64,000 bases of DNA from assembly GCA_905221605.1 (NCBI GenBank), contig CAJNDS010000779.1, positions 1,190,001 to 1,254,000 of the forward strand. The letters run 5' to 3'. Under the pieces are notes generated by a model. The model searched no databases. It saw nothing but the letters and a program-made list of their open reading frames with translations, and was not told where the DNA came from. A program made the position numbers and the translations under genes. The DNA is from Symbiodinium natans. Lineage: Eukaryota > Sar > Dinophyceae > Suessiales > Symbiodiniaceae. The stretch's first letter is position 1. Each line of letters begins with the position of its first letter. Shown here in pieces: positions 37,370 through 48,597 of the stretch.

Positions 37370-37460
37370 GGGGATTTAACAAAAAAGGGGACCCAAATAG
37401 TAGGATCCCCTTGTAGTAAGGACCTCAACAGAGACCTCAATAAGCTAACCCCGCATTTTG
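37370..37460. repeat. Family C element, inverted
   Basis: GGGGATTTAAC, CCAAATAGTAGGATCCCC, AGTAAGGACC. Confidence 0.55.
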
Positions 37461-37520
37461 CAAACCCTAAACCCTAAACCCTAAATCCTAAACCCCAAAC
37501 CCTAAACCCTAAACCCTGAA

Positions 37521-37583
37521 TATGACGCCAAAGGAGACCCAGCAGCTGCCCTGCTTCCGGGTGCGGAGGAGCCACAATTGGGG
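37521..37583 (+). CDS. Candidate exon, unknown family
   Basis: Reads YDAKGDPAAALLPGAEEPQL between CCCTAAA (left) and TTTAGGG (right). Confidence 0.35.
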
Positions 37584-38516
37584 GTGGGGAGAGGTTGGGG
37601 GAGGTTGGCGTGGTTTCGGGTTTAGGGTTTAGGGTTTAGGGTGGTTTAGGGTTTAGGGTTGTTTCGGGTTCAGGGTTTAGGGTGGTTTCGGGTTTAGGGC
37701 TAGGGCAACAGCCAGCAGGGCTTCTGGTTGTAGGCTCGGAAGGAGTCAGGGGCAACTCCCCCAAATCTTGCTGGGGGTTGGGGGGGGCCGGGGGCGGGGG
37801 GGGAGTTTGCGGGTGGGGGTGGGGGGGCTACGCACGGTAGATCGGTAGATACAAACATGACTTGGAGCATTCTTCTGCGCTTTTTTTGCAAGGTTAGATT
37901 GACTTCGGTGTTTCTCCTCGCTGGCGTTTAGCAGTCATCAGCATGCTTCTGCGGGAACACAACGCATCGATCATGAGCAGCGTCTAAAGGCTTTTTCTGC
38001 CCAAGCAGATGAATCGAAAGAAGAAAGTCCAAGGGCAAAGCACCGTGCATACTAGGCCGAAACTTCTACCAGTGGGTTTGGAGACGGGGTCTTCGAAACC
38101 CACGACCATCACTTTTGAAAGCGCTTGAAAACACCTTTGCCTGAAATGCGAAGCACGGAGCGCGAAGCACGCACAGGAATCTGAAGCAGAACGTATGACC
38201 GGGTGTATTGTCTGGGGTAGTCGAAAATCACACTGGTAGCGATTTTCCTGGCCATTCTACTACAGGTAGACCAGGCGCGCTGAAGTACCTTGTACCTGGT
38301 ACTTGGTGTCTGTGCTTCCAGAACTGGAGCTTCCACGTTCCCCATGTTCTCAGCTAAACCCTAAACCCTAAACCCTAAACCCTAAAACCTAAACCCTAAA
38401 CCCCAAACCCTAAACCCTAAACCCTAAACCCATCAGCGCCGCGCAGGAACGACTGGGATAAAGTCGTTGAGAACCTTGGGTGGCACCAGAGACTTCGAAG
38501 GCTTGATGGCTCAAAC

Positions 38517-38640
38517 ATGGGGGTTTACGATATTGGGGGGATTTAGGGTTTATCCCTTGTTTGGGGTCCTTATTACAAGGGGATCCTGCTATTTGGGGCT
38601 TGATATCAGGGGTCCCTTATGATCGTAGACCCCCACATCT
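38517..38640. repeat. Family C element with internal TTTAGGG
   Basis: GGGGGTTTACGATATTGGGG start and ATGATCGTAGACCCCC end are inverted repeats. Confidence 0.65.
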
Positions 38641-38691
38641 GTTGCAGTGCGCCCTAGACCCCCAACCCAGTGCAGGTGTTGCAGACTTGAT

Positions 38692-38802
38692 TCTAAACCT
38701 AGTGGTAGAGTAGGTAACCTTTCACCTTTTTGGGGTAGTATAATCCCCTTGTTCTCCCAAAGGTTAACCTTTGTTTCCCCCAGGTTACTGGACAACTAAC
38801 TA
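38692..38802. repeat. Family D element
   Basis: CTAGTGGTAGAGTAGGTAACC start, CCAAAGGTTAACCTTTG centre, CCCCCAGGTTACTGGACAAC end. Confidence 0.7.
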
Positions 38803-39533
38803 AAACCCACGCTTGCGGCAGTCAGCTTCCATGGTCTCAGGGCACCCTGCATCCCAAAACGCAGGATTTGCAATTTTCTTCGAGGCTTCCATGAACCTTT
38901 AAAGCACTTTCGTCTTGTCAAGGCACTAGGTTATTTGGGGGGTATTATTATTATTATTATCATTATTCTAATTATATATATATATATATTTATAGCTTAT
39001 ATATAGGGGAATAAGAAGCCCTAAACCCTAAAACCTAAGGGTCCCTTCTAGGGGTCCCTCCTTATACCCCTTAAGCCTGTTGGACTCCGGGCCCCCCTCC
39101 GAAAGTTCCCGGCTCCCTGGTTCCTGGCCTTAGTTAGGGAAGGGGGTGCATCCCCACCGCAAAGGTTTAGGGTTTAGGGTTTAGGGTTAGGGTTTAGGGT
39201 TTAGGGTTAGGGTTTAGGGTTTAGGGTTTCGGGTTTCGGGTTTGGGGTTTGGGGTTTAGGGTTGAGGGGGGCCCTTCGTTCCCCATAAACGAGAGAAGCG
39301 ATGCAGCTACACTACGAAGTTGCCTGGGCAGGGGCACCTTGACCTAAGTATCCGAATCCTGTTCCCCCAAACCCAAATCAGAACCCTAGTGCACAAAACC
39401 CCTAGGAAAAAACAAGAAAACCCTAAACCCAAAACCCAAAACCCCGCACCCTAAACCCTACACCATCCTACACCCTAAACCCTAAACCTTAAAAAAAAAC
39501 CTAAACCCTAAACCGCTAAGGAGCTTGTGCCAG

Positions 39534-39660
39534 ACGATCTTCGACCTCTCCGGTGTTCCGGCAGAGTGCCTGCGCCTCTGGATCCCTGAGGGATCCGCGG
39601 GCAGGCATGTGACAATGAGGACCGACGTGCCTTTCCACCCGCGGGTTGAAGGAAAAGGGG
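39534..39660 (+). CDS. Candidate exon, unknown family
   Basis: Reads TIFDLSGVPAECLRLWIPEG then RHVTMRTDVPFHP. CCCTAAA lies upstream. Looks coding; boundaries are approximate. Confidence 0.45.
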
Positions 39661-39668
39661 CTTCGGTT

Positions 39669-39810
39669 GGGATGCTCCCCCTTATACGATCCTTAGCTCT
39701 AAACCCTAAATCCGAAACCCGAAACCCTAAACCCGAAACCCTAAACCCCATTAGAATACCCCCGATTAGAATCCCTGTCAAGGGCTGTTAGTATAAGGGG
39801 GAACATGGGG
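39669..39810. repeat. Palindromic element (family B) with CCCTAAA insert
   Basis: GGGATGCTCCCCCTTATAC at the left and GTATAAGGGGGAACAT at the right. A CCCTAAA/CCCGAAA tract fills 39693-39750. Confidence 0.75.
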
Positions 39811-39999
39811 GTTTAAGGGTCCAGGGGTGCGAGCCGCACTCCCGAAGCTTTTCTTGTGCCGCCCAGGGTTTAGGTTTTAGGGTTTAGGGTACCCCGGAAT
39901 TTTGCTCTGGGAACTTCAGTAAAACTGCGCCATTCTCTCGACAGGCGATATAAGGCACCCTGAACCCTGAACCCTAAACCGCTTAACTAGCCCTAGGAG

Positions 40000-42330
40000 C
40001 CCTGAACCCGGCCCTAACCTATAAACCCAAAATTCACATGCATAGGAGCACGGAGCTTCATGCTGCCATCGCACTGTGACTCTTCACCGCTGTATCGCTC
40101 CTGACCTGCGCCAACTGCAAGCGAAGGGGGGGGGGGGGGGTGTTGGAGGTTTGCGTGTTGGTGTTAGGCTTTTGGGTTCCAGATGGGTTTCGCGGTTTCA
40201 AGAAAGGCTTAGGGCGGGTTTGTGGGCAAATCTCCATGCGTGTGTGTGCGTGTGCGGACGCAAGTGTCTGCATTTCGAGATGATGAAGGAGGGCTTGCAG
40301 CCTGAGCTTATAAAACTCGCCAACTGTTTAGGGACTGCCCGATGCCCCGAGGCTTTGAAAGCCTTACGCCTTGCACCTGACAACCCCCAAACTTTACTGT
40401 GAGAGCAAACCGGGACCGGGACGTCCCAGTCGGTTGAGGATGTAGCGTCTGTTACGAGAAGCTCAGGTTTTGAGGCTTCAGATGTCCTCCGTGTACGGTG
40501 TTGTGCCCTAAACCCCGGAAACCCTAGCCGATGTACCATGGATCTTGTCATTAAGGCTCGATGGGGGGTACTTCCTTGTAATCAAGTCCCTGTATGTAAA
40601 CAAACTGCAAGACTTCGCTTTTCTTCCAGCCATGTCAGGACGGACCGGGGTGACCTGAGTCGGAGAGTGGCACTTGTTTTTTGCGCCAAGGTTTAGTGTG
40701 AAGATGTCCAGCGTGTCGGATTTAGGATGTCTGGGGTAGTGTTACGTCATGGGCTTGGGGATGCGCTGGACATGCTGCGGAAATGACCTGCCGGCCTCAG
40801 CACGTGAGCTGCTGTCCAGCCACCCGGCAAGGAGGTCTTTTGAATTTGCAGACGCTCGGTGCACTGCCTGAATCGTGCAGCCCTGCTACTGTCTTTGTTT
40901 TGAAGGGCCCGAGTGATTGAAGGGAATGCTGAAGACCTTGCCGACTAAGTGCCATAGTCCCGAAATGCCTGTTGTGTCCAGCGCTCCTTCGGCACTCGGT
41001 CGAATGCTTCAAGCAGGAAAGCTGAAATGCCAGAAGCTGTGAGCCTTGTGACGAGATGACCCATGAGGACCAGCAGCCCTAATCCCCAAACAACCCCAAA
41101 CCCTAAACCCTAAACCCTAAACCCTAAACCCTAAACCCTGCAAAGAATCCCTAAAGCCCCCATCGATGCGTGAGCCGCTGCCGCCGGTTCCCGTCGCTGC
41201 TCGTTTTTCAGTAACAAAGTCTATCTCCTTGCCCCCCCACCCTCCCGCAAAAAAGAATAAAATACAAGACTTTAGGACGTGCAGTCTTTCGCATGGGTGT
41301 GTTGGGGCGTTGTGTTTTTGTTTAGTGAGGAACCCCTTGGAAGCCTTAATTTAATCTCTTTTCAATGCCCTAGGGGCCCTAACATGTTGGGCAGTGGCCA
41401 GCATGGTGGTGCCTGTCTTGTGCTGCAGCCTCCTTAGGCACAAGGGCTAGGGTACGGCACGGGATTTGGGTTCTTTTCTGGGGGGATGCTTGGAGAGTCA
41501 GAGTGTGCAATACCAACATAAAAAACAGATAGTGTCCCGAACAAGCAAGCAATGTACTGCTGCCGGGTGTACATGCATCTATACCTGCATATGTACTATG
41601 TTTGTTTGTGCATATTGTACATATAATATTATATTGGAGTCATTTTTCGTATCTATCTATCTATCTATATATATATATACATACATATTCTCTCTGTCTC
41701 AACTTAGAGACAAAGGAAGGGCTTTAGGGTTTCACAATTCAAGCATTTCGGATGTTTTTGGGTCATGGTCCTGCCCTTCGGCTAAGAGGCGCGATGACCG
41801 GCGGCGGCGCATGGCGGAGGCCGGGCTCTTGAGCCCAAAGCCCGCAAACAAGAGGTTTAGGTTTAGGGTTTAGGGTTTGGGGTTTGGGGTTTATGCCCGG
41901 CGTCAGACCTGGATGCAAAAAGGGTTTAGGTTTTGGGTTTTGGGTATACGGTTTGGGTCATGTCAGAGAGACCTGGGGCAAAACGGTTTAGAGCACACTG
42001 TCTAGGCGAGAATCTTCGGAAGCCTACTGCAGAAGGGTCTGGGGTTTAGGGCAGCTTGTCTTCGTCCCGGCGGTCTCGCTGTATCTCAAAAGTCTCAACA
42101 CATGGACCCTCTTTGGACCCAACTCTTTGCCTTTTGCTGGTGTCGGATCCTCGGGGTGCGAACTTGGAGTCCTTCTTTTTGGGGCAGATGCATGTCACGT
42201 GGAAGCCCGAAGCCCCAAAACGGGCGTCGGCTACGTGCGGGCGTTTCAAGCGGCCGGCCTTTCCTGGGAGTTCCTGGATGCTGTGGATGCACGTGAACTG
42301 CAGGAGGCCGGAACTGCAGCGGCTTGTCGC
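40000..42330. other. Long stretch without a recognised exon
   Basis: CCCTAAA at 41095-41138, an AT microsatellite near 41640-41690, TTTAGGG at 41850-41892, and leader-type motifs (ATGCAAAAAGGGTTTAGG at 41912). Several short open frames lack family features. Confidence 0.4.
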
Positions 42331-42339
42331 CAGAAGACC

Positions 42340-42490
42340 TCCTTCCCCCTCTGGCCTTTCCCCCCTTTCCCCCTTCCCCCCCTCCCTTCTCAACCCTTCT
42401 CTCCCCTTCTCCCACCTTCTCCCCCCTTCTCCCCCCTTCTCCCCCCTTCTCCCCCCCCGGCCCCCTCCCTCCCACCATCCCCTCCATCCC
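42340..42490. repeat. Pyrimidine-rich CCCCCTTCTC array
   Basis: Low-complexity CCCTTCTCCC repeats; overlapping open frames are artefacts. Confidence 0.85.
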
Positions 42491-42614
42491 CGCCGCCTAT
42501 ATTTCCCAAAGATGCACAGGCTTGTAAGTCTTTCTCCTTGACACGTGAGGCATTGACTTAGGCATTAGGAGCATCCTTAGAAGAGTGCCCAAGGTGGAAC
42601 TCTTAACCCTCAAG

Positions 42615-42757
42615 CAGAAGCCCGAAACTCAAACCCCAAACCCCAAACCCCAAACCCCAAACCCCAAACCCCAAACCCCAAACCCCAAACCCCAAACCCC
42701 AAACCCCAAACCCCAAACCCCAAACCCCAAACCCCAAACCCCAAACCCCAAACCCCA
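42615..42757. repeat. CCCCAAA array
   Basis: About twenty uninterrupted CCCCAAA heptamers, a homogenised variant of the telomere-type unit, 12 bp before a short coding-like segment (VKVYGGFVAQ). Confidence 0.95.
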
Positions 42758-43160
42758 CGCCAAGGTCAAGGTGTATGGCGGCTTCGTGGCCCAAGCTTTG
42801 CCAGAACAACGATGTATTTCTTTTGCTTAAGAACCCCACCCAAACACAAAGAGTAGCTCCGTACAGTTATCCCCCTAAACCCAAAGACCTGAGCCCTAAA
42901 CACTTCTTGGTCGGCTGCGGGTGGATCTTGCTATCGTTTCACTGAATGCTTTGCAGAGCATCATGTGCTCGATCGATGGGTGTGGTGAGCTCACTGTCGG
43001 GCCCGGTCCGTTCCGAGTTCGCGGTCCGGTTTAGGGTTTAGAGTTTAGGGTTAGGGTTTGGGGTTTGGGGTTTGGGGTTTAGGGTTTAAGGGTTAAAGGT
43101 TTAGGGTTTAGGGTTTAGGGCTAGGGTTTGGGGTTTAGGGTTTCTCTGGCCCCAACTGAG

Positions 43161-43240
43161 GCTGGGATTGGTCCAACGACGACTGGACAGAGGGCGCAGC
43201 GGCCGATGGGGACGAGGAGCTTCAAGGCTGGACATCTTGC
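43161..43240 (+). CDS. Candidate acidic exon
   Basis: Reads WDWSNDDWTEGAAADGDEEL then QGWTSC. The acceptor is ACTGAG and the donor GA. TTTAGGG lies on both sides. Confidence 0.4.
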
Positions 43241-43256
43241 AGGATTTCAGGGTTGC

Positions 43257-43380
43257 AGGGTTTAGGGTTAGGGTTTAGGGTTTAGGGTTTAGGGTTTAGG
43301 GTTTAGGGTTTAGGGTTTAGGGTTTAGGGTTTAGGGTTTAGGGTTTAGGGTTTAGGGTTTAGGGTTAGGATTTCAGGGTT
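43257..43380. repeat. Longest TTTAGGG tract
   Basis: About sixteen near-perfect copies, immediately followed by the family B element at 43388. Confidence 0.95.
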
Positions 43381-43387
43381 TAGGGTT

Positions 43388-43487
43388 CGGATGTCCCCCC
43401 TTTGTACTAACAGTCCTTACTAGGGGTTCTGATAGGGGTTACTATAAATCCCTATTAGGGACTGTTAGTATAAGGGCGAGCATCCCA
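43388..43487. repeat. Palindromic element (family B)
   Basis: GGATGTCCCCCCTTTGTACTA start and TAGTATAAGGGCGAGCATCC end. Confidence 0.8.
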
Positions 43488-43664
43488 AGTTTCGGGCATC
43501 GCAAGCCACGGCAATGGAGCAGAAGTCGATTAGGGTTTAGGGTTTTCTGTTTGTCGGCAGCCTCCAAAGTCCGTTGCTCAAAAAGGGTTTGGGGTTTAGG
43601 GGTTTAGGGGTTTAGGGGTGTAGGGGTTTAGGGTTTGGGGTTTGCGTTCCTCCTACAAGCTCAA

Positions 43665-44206
43665 CGTGCCAGAGACGACCAGTCACCTCAAGGCTGCTGT
43701 GCAACGACGGGCCATTTCCTTGCATGATTCTCTTGAGGAGTGCGGAGGTCGTGTGAGTTTTGACAAGCAGACACAAACTAATACTGCATCTACTCTGACG
43801 TTCTGACCGCAGAAGGCCTGTTAAAGACAGCATCGGAGGAATATGGTAGAGAAGTTGCAGCCAGCACTACAAGAGCGTGAGATGGCAGTTCGTCGCCAGG
43901 AATCAAACCTGGTACAGGAGGTCGGTCGAGTCATCGGATGCGGGGCCTCGAGGCCCGTGACTCGAGCAGCAGCGCGAGCAGCGCCGGTTCAGAAGCTGTC
44001 GCAGGTACATGATCGTCGCTCGTCCAGCGCTCCAGTGCTTGATCTCATGGGGCAGCACGGGCTGCATCAGCAGGCGTTGAAGCAGAAGAGGCGCGCAGAA
44101 TGCTTGCAGCCTTGGGAGAGTGAAGAGGATGCGGAATGCAGGTCCGTTCAAAGATGTCAGGAGCAGCTAGTCGTGAACGCACTTTCAGTCATTCCAGTTC
44201 CGGTCT
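43665..44206 (+). CDS. Possible coding region, unknown
   Basis: A short exon-like piece (YKLNVPETTSHLKAAVQRR) is followed by a 121-codon ATG frame at 43843 rich in Gln, Glu, Arg and Ala (for example LQEREMAVRRQE), which could form helices. No family recognised. Confidence 0.3.
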
Positions 44207-45243
44207 AACTGAGCGGAGCTTGGCGAGGCCTGCCTCAGGCGAGGATCTCTGTTTTCTTCGGGCTGAGGGAAAGACCCGTTGACAGGTGGATGTGGCGGTC
44301 CAGTCCGGATTTGAATACGCTGTCGCGGGACCGGAGCCGTGGAAAACTTGCGCGGAAACACCAATGTAGCTCTGCCGGTCATGTCTTCGGAGGGCATCGG
44401 GGCTTGCAGTATGCGATGTCTATACGTATAGGGTGCAGGGCTTAAGGTCCAGATCCTAATTGCGCCCGCGTCAAATTCATGCTTTCACCAATGTCGGGCG
44501 GCGGCTCATCGCATTCATGTCGACCAGCCCTCGAACTTTTGTAGCGAACCTTGCAAGCAGAAGCCCTAAATCCGGCCTAAACCCTAAAGACTGTAAACTA
44601 AACCATAAAAACCCTAAGCAAAAACACCTAAACCCTAAACCCTGAAGCCCAAATATCAAAGGGGGGACTCCTGCTCACAGGCCGAGGGTGGTCCCAACCA
44701 GCTGCGCCTGTGCCGGTCCTGAGGCCCTCAAGGGTTTCCAAGGGTTTCGGGAGGGTTTAGGGCTTACCGCCTTCGCCCTCAGTTTCAGGTTAATTGCTTG
44801 ACCTTGAGAACTACTCTACTCTATGTTCTTTTGGGGGTAAGAGCTTTGACGCAGGGTTTGAGATCTCACATGACGTGCTCGGATGCAAAACGTGTCAGGG
44901 AAATTCGGAGTTGCTTTCGGAACTTGTGTGTGTGTCAATGGCCTGTAGGATAAAAGAGTAGTGCGGTTCAGGCTTAGGTGTTGCAGTTTTTTGGTTATGA
45001 GAGGCGGGGACGTTGACCCTCATCCGTAAGCTGCGTGCGGTCGTCAGGTGCTGAGCAGCTAGGAGACTGAAAATGCTTCTGTCTCGCGTGGCGCGACTGT
45101 AAGTGCCGAAGGAGCCCTCTAGAGACACCAAGCCGCAAGCTCTAAACCATGAAACCCAAAACCCTAAACCCTGAACTAAAACAGAAAACCTAAACCCTTT
45201 GGGAAGACAATTTGATGGTGCAGTGGAATCCTGAATCCAGCAG

Positions 45244-45308
45244 CGACTTGGCGAAAGGCGCCTCGCGCCCTTCTACAACCGGCCGATGCGCTGGGGCGAG
45301 GCCGAACC
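45244..45308 (+). CDS. Candidate exon, unknown family
   Basis: Reads QRLGERRLAPFYNRPMRWGE. Ends at a consensus donor GTGAGTACG. Confidence 0.5.
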
Positions 45309-45597
45309 GTGAGTACGCCTAGACACTTCAGGGAGCCAAGGAAGGACCCCTACAAAAACCCTTTTATTGGGCCTCCCTCACGCCAGTCTCAAGACCCCTA
45401 ACCCCTAAACCCTAAACCCTAAACCCTAAGCCCTATAACCCCTAAACCCTAAACCCTAAGAACCCTTAACCCTAAACCCCCTGCGAATCTGAGAGGTCGC
45501 CTGTGCGCTGACGCATCGAAAGGCTTGGGGGCGAGCTGTGGATCTAGGCAGTGGAGGGCTCAGCGGAGGGGGCGGGAGGGGCTGAAGGGTTGCTGCA

Positions 45598-45665
45598 TTT
45601 AGGGTTTAGGGTTTAGGGTTTGGGGTTTAGGGTTTAGGGTTTAGGGTTTAGGGTTTAGGGTTTGG
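45598..45665. repeat. TTTAGGG tract
   Basis: About nine copies with one TTTGGGG variant. Confidence 0.9.
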
Positions 45666-46962
45666 GAGAACTTCGGTTCAGAGATGTCTCTCGTGTATGT
45701 GACTGCTTCCCAGTCCAGTGCGTGTTCCCACATCAAGAAAGAGAAGCTGCATCGGCAAGCGTGGAAGACTTGCAAAACGCTTGCAGGCTTCTAACAATGC
45801 GGTGGAGCAAACGTCAGTTCCAAAATGCCTAGGTCACTAGGTCCCTTGCGGGTGCGCTACACTTTCGGTTGCCAATCGGCGCATCTTTCTGTCAAACCTG
45901 GCTGGGTCTTACTTGAATAGAGCTCTATGAGGTGCGAGAATCCCTGCAAGAAAAGATCTCCTTAGTTTGAAGTAATTTGGCAAAATTTCTCCACCCCTTA
46001 CCACCATACGTGCTGCGGGGTGGAAGAGCCAAATACCCAAATAGTGTCGTAATCTCGTGCGCGCGCGGCTCGCAGCCCGAACCATTGTAGTTCTGGAGCA
46101 TTCTGGAGTCGACTGCCGCCCGGCTCTGCCTCCAACGCCTTCCCCAACTTTAAGTTGACAGTGAACAGTTAAGCCCCCGCGGTTTTGTCTAAGCGTCAAA
46201 GCCCCTACATCGTTCTGAGGTCCAACTCTGGTCTTGGAAGACGATGCCATGCCCGCCCCCAATGCCCGGCCGCTGCTGTCTGCAGTGCTTGCTGAGCTGC
46301 CTCCGGAATCTTGGTGCTTCTTCGGTTTCGTGCATGTTTCCGCGGATGCGCTTTTCGGTTGCTCCGACCATGAGGGACAACTGTCTTATTGGATCCTGTG
46401 CCCAACAGGCCACCCATAGTCCGTGTTGTGGCTCTCATGGTCCGACCATCTGCCAGACCTACCACTGCATGCTCGGTATTGTGCCCTCGCAGACGGCTGT
46501 CATAAGCTGCCGGGGAAGGGCAGGGGGCGCTGCAGGCCAGGCACGCCAACACCCTCTGAACTTCTGTGCACATCCAGAGAAGCCAACATCCGACCGTCCT
46601 CGTGAGCTTCACGGTGGAACAAACGATTCTTCAACCCTCAACCTTCATAAACATGGTCAGATCTCGAGTAGTCGCCCCTTTTGGGACCCCCAAAATTGAA
46701 GGCTAACAGTTCACTCACGCACTCAAGGGGCCGAAATTTTGAGAACTGACCATGTCACCCACTTGGAGGCTCAGGGGTACTTGTAAGTGTGGTCATGAGT
46801 ACCCTAAACAAGGTTATAACCAGTTATAACTTTCGTTACCCTACCTAGAACCCCACTTCTAAGTACCCATGAACCTGCAAGCAACCAAACCCTAAACTCT
46901 AAACCCTGAACCCTAAACCCTAAACCCTAAACACCCCCAAACCCCAAACCCAAGCAGCAAAG

Positions 46963-47020
46963 GAGTGGGATGTTTGCTTCCTGGCCCCGACTGACCTGGA
47001 CCGCAGCCCTGACGATGCAG
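46963..47020 (+). CDS. Candidate exon, unknown family
   Basis: Reads EWDVCFLAPTDLDRSPDDA. The acceptor is CAAAG and the donor GC. CCCTAAA lies upstream, TTTAGGG downstream. Confidence 0.45.
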
Positions 47021-47426
47021 GCTTGGGGAGCTTCGAGGGGTTCGAGAGAAGTTTTGGGTTTAGGGTTTAGGGTGTAAAGTTTAGGGTTTAGGGTTTCGGA
47101 TTTAGGGTTAGGGTTTCGGGTTTAGAGACAGGAAACGGCTGTGCTTTGCTTGTGCAAGTTTGGGCACAAGGGGCTTCGACAGGTTGTAATCCTTGCTCTG
47201 GCGCTGGGTTAGGACGGTTAAGAGATGTGATGCTGAATACCTGTAGTACTTCTATAGTGTGTTACCCTACTCATATAAGCTCAAGGCCCCAAGCCCCAAA
47301 CCCCTAAGACATCAGGAAGTTCAGCCCAAGTTTCGAAACCGCTTTCCTTTTCAGCCATAAACCTCTGGAACCTGGTCCTTAAGAGGGATTATAGAACCCC
47401 CTATTATAATCTCAATTACGGACTGT

Positions 47427-47485
47427 AAGTTTAGGGTTTAGGGTTTAGGGTTTAGGGTTTAGGGTTTAGGGTTTAGGGTTTAGGG
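47427..47485. repeat. TTTAGGG tract
   Basis: About eight copies, next to a partial family B element (47368-47430). Confidence 0.9.
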
Positions 47486-48518
47486 ATGGGGGGAGCGACG
47501 AGGGTGGAAGTTTCGGTTGACAGGTATCCACACCAGGACGGCCAACACAGGAGCCCAATGTCAAAACAGTCTCCGGCCACGAGGGCTCTTGCCTAAGAAG
47601 GCATGTATAGGCATCTATCATCCTCGAACCCTGAACCCTAAGCCCTAAACCCAAATTCAAACCCTAAACCCGAATCCCCAAATCACACAGCCGGTCAGCC
47701 TGAGCCTGGCTTGCTAGATGTGCTGAGAGGCCTCGTCTCTCTCGTGTCAACGATGTGCTATGGCACCAACGCCTACTTGATCTCTGCAAAGGCTGAGAGG
47801 GGTGGGGGACAAGAGTGCGGGGGTGGGAGGGTGTGCAGATGATGAAGGTTGAGTGGGGGCTGTTGGAGTACCCTGGGCCCGACAAGAATTTCGTTGCTCG
47901 GCTTTGGGTCGAAACGGGCCTGAGGATCTTTAGGGATTAGGGCTGCTGGGATTTAGAACATGATTTAGGCTCTACGCAACTGGACAGAAAGCTCCCTTCA
48001 AAGCCTTTAAGCTCATAACAGCACCCTGTAAACCCTACACCCTACACCCTACCTAACCCTAAACCGTTGAGCAACAGAGATGCAGTCATAGTCAGAGACC
48101 TGCTGAGTGGTTCGTCCAGCTTGGTGTGCGCCAAAAAACCCCTAAACCCCGGGGCCCCGCCCAGCCCGCGCTGAGGGCGCAGAACGGCTTCTCGAATCCA
48201 CGGAGGACCAGGACCCAGCCCGGTGCCTGGGAAACCGGGGGATTTTGCTGGGGTCCCTGCTGGTCTTCGTAGAGTTCCACGAAGCACAGGGGAACTCCCT
48301 AAACCCTAAACCCTAATTATCCTTGCTCTCTGGAAACCCAGGACTCCATGCTCGAGCCCTGTGCGGCGTGATTGTGCGCACAGCCCATGATGCCTCATTG
48401 TCCTTAAGAATTTATGGCGAAAGGCTGGTGCTGCAGTGAATTGATGCCTCCATGCTTCATGACAGAACAATAAAACACCCTAAACTCCAAACCCTAAACC
48501 CTAAACCCCTAAACCTTT

Positions 48519-48597
48519 GAGGACCTCCTCCCTGTCGACGAGCTCCTCCCTGCCTTGGCGCTTCCCCAGGGACATCCGCGGCGCCCCTCGGACAGAG
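48519..48597 (+). CDS. Candidate exon, unknown family
   Basis: Reads FEDLLPVDELLPALALPQGH. CCCTAAA lies upstream and TTTAGGG downstream (48635-48675). Confidence 0.4.

Noticed and set aside
42045-42560. Several overlapping 100-160 codon frames
   Set aside because: Open in many frames because of the CCCCCTTCTC low-complexity run; no family motif in any frame.
46205-46699. Overlapping 135- and 151-codon frames on opposite strands
   Set aside because: Neither shows a recognised motif, splice signature or flanking tracts in the pattern of other exons.
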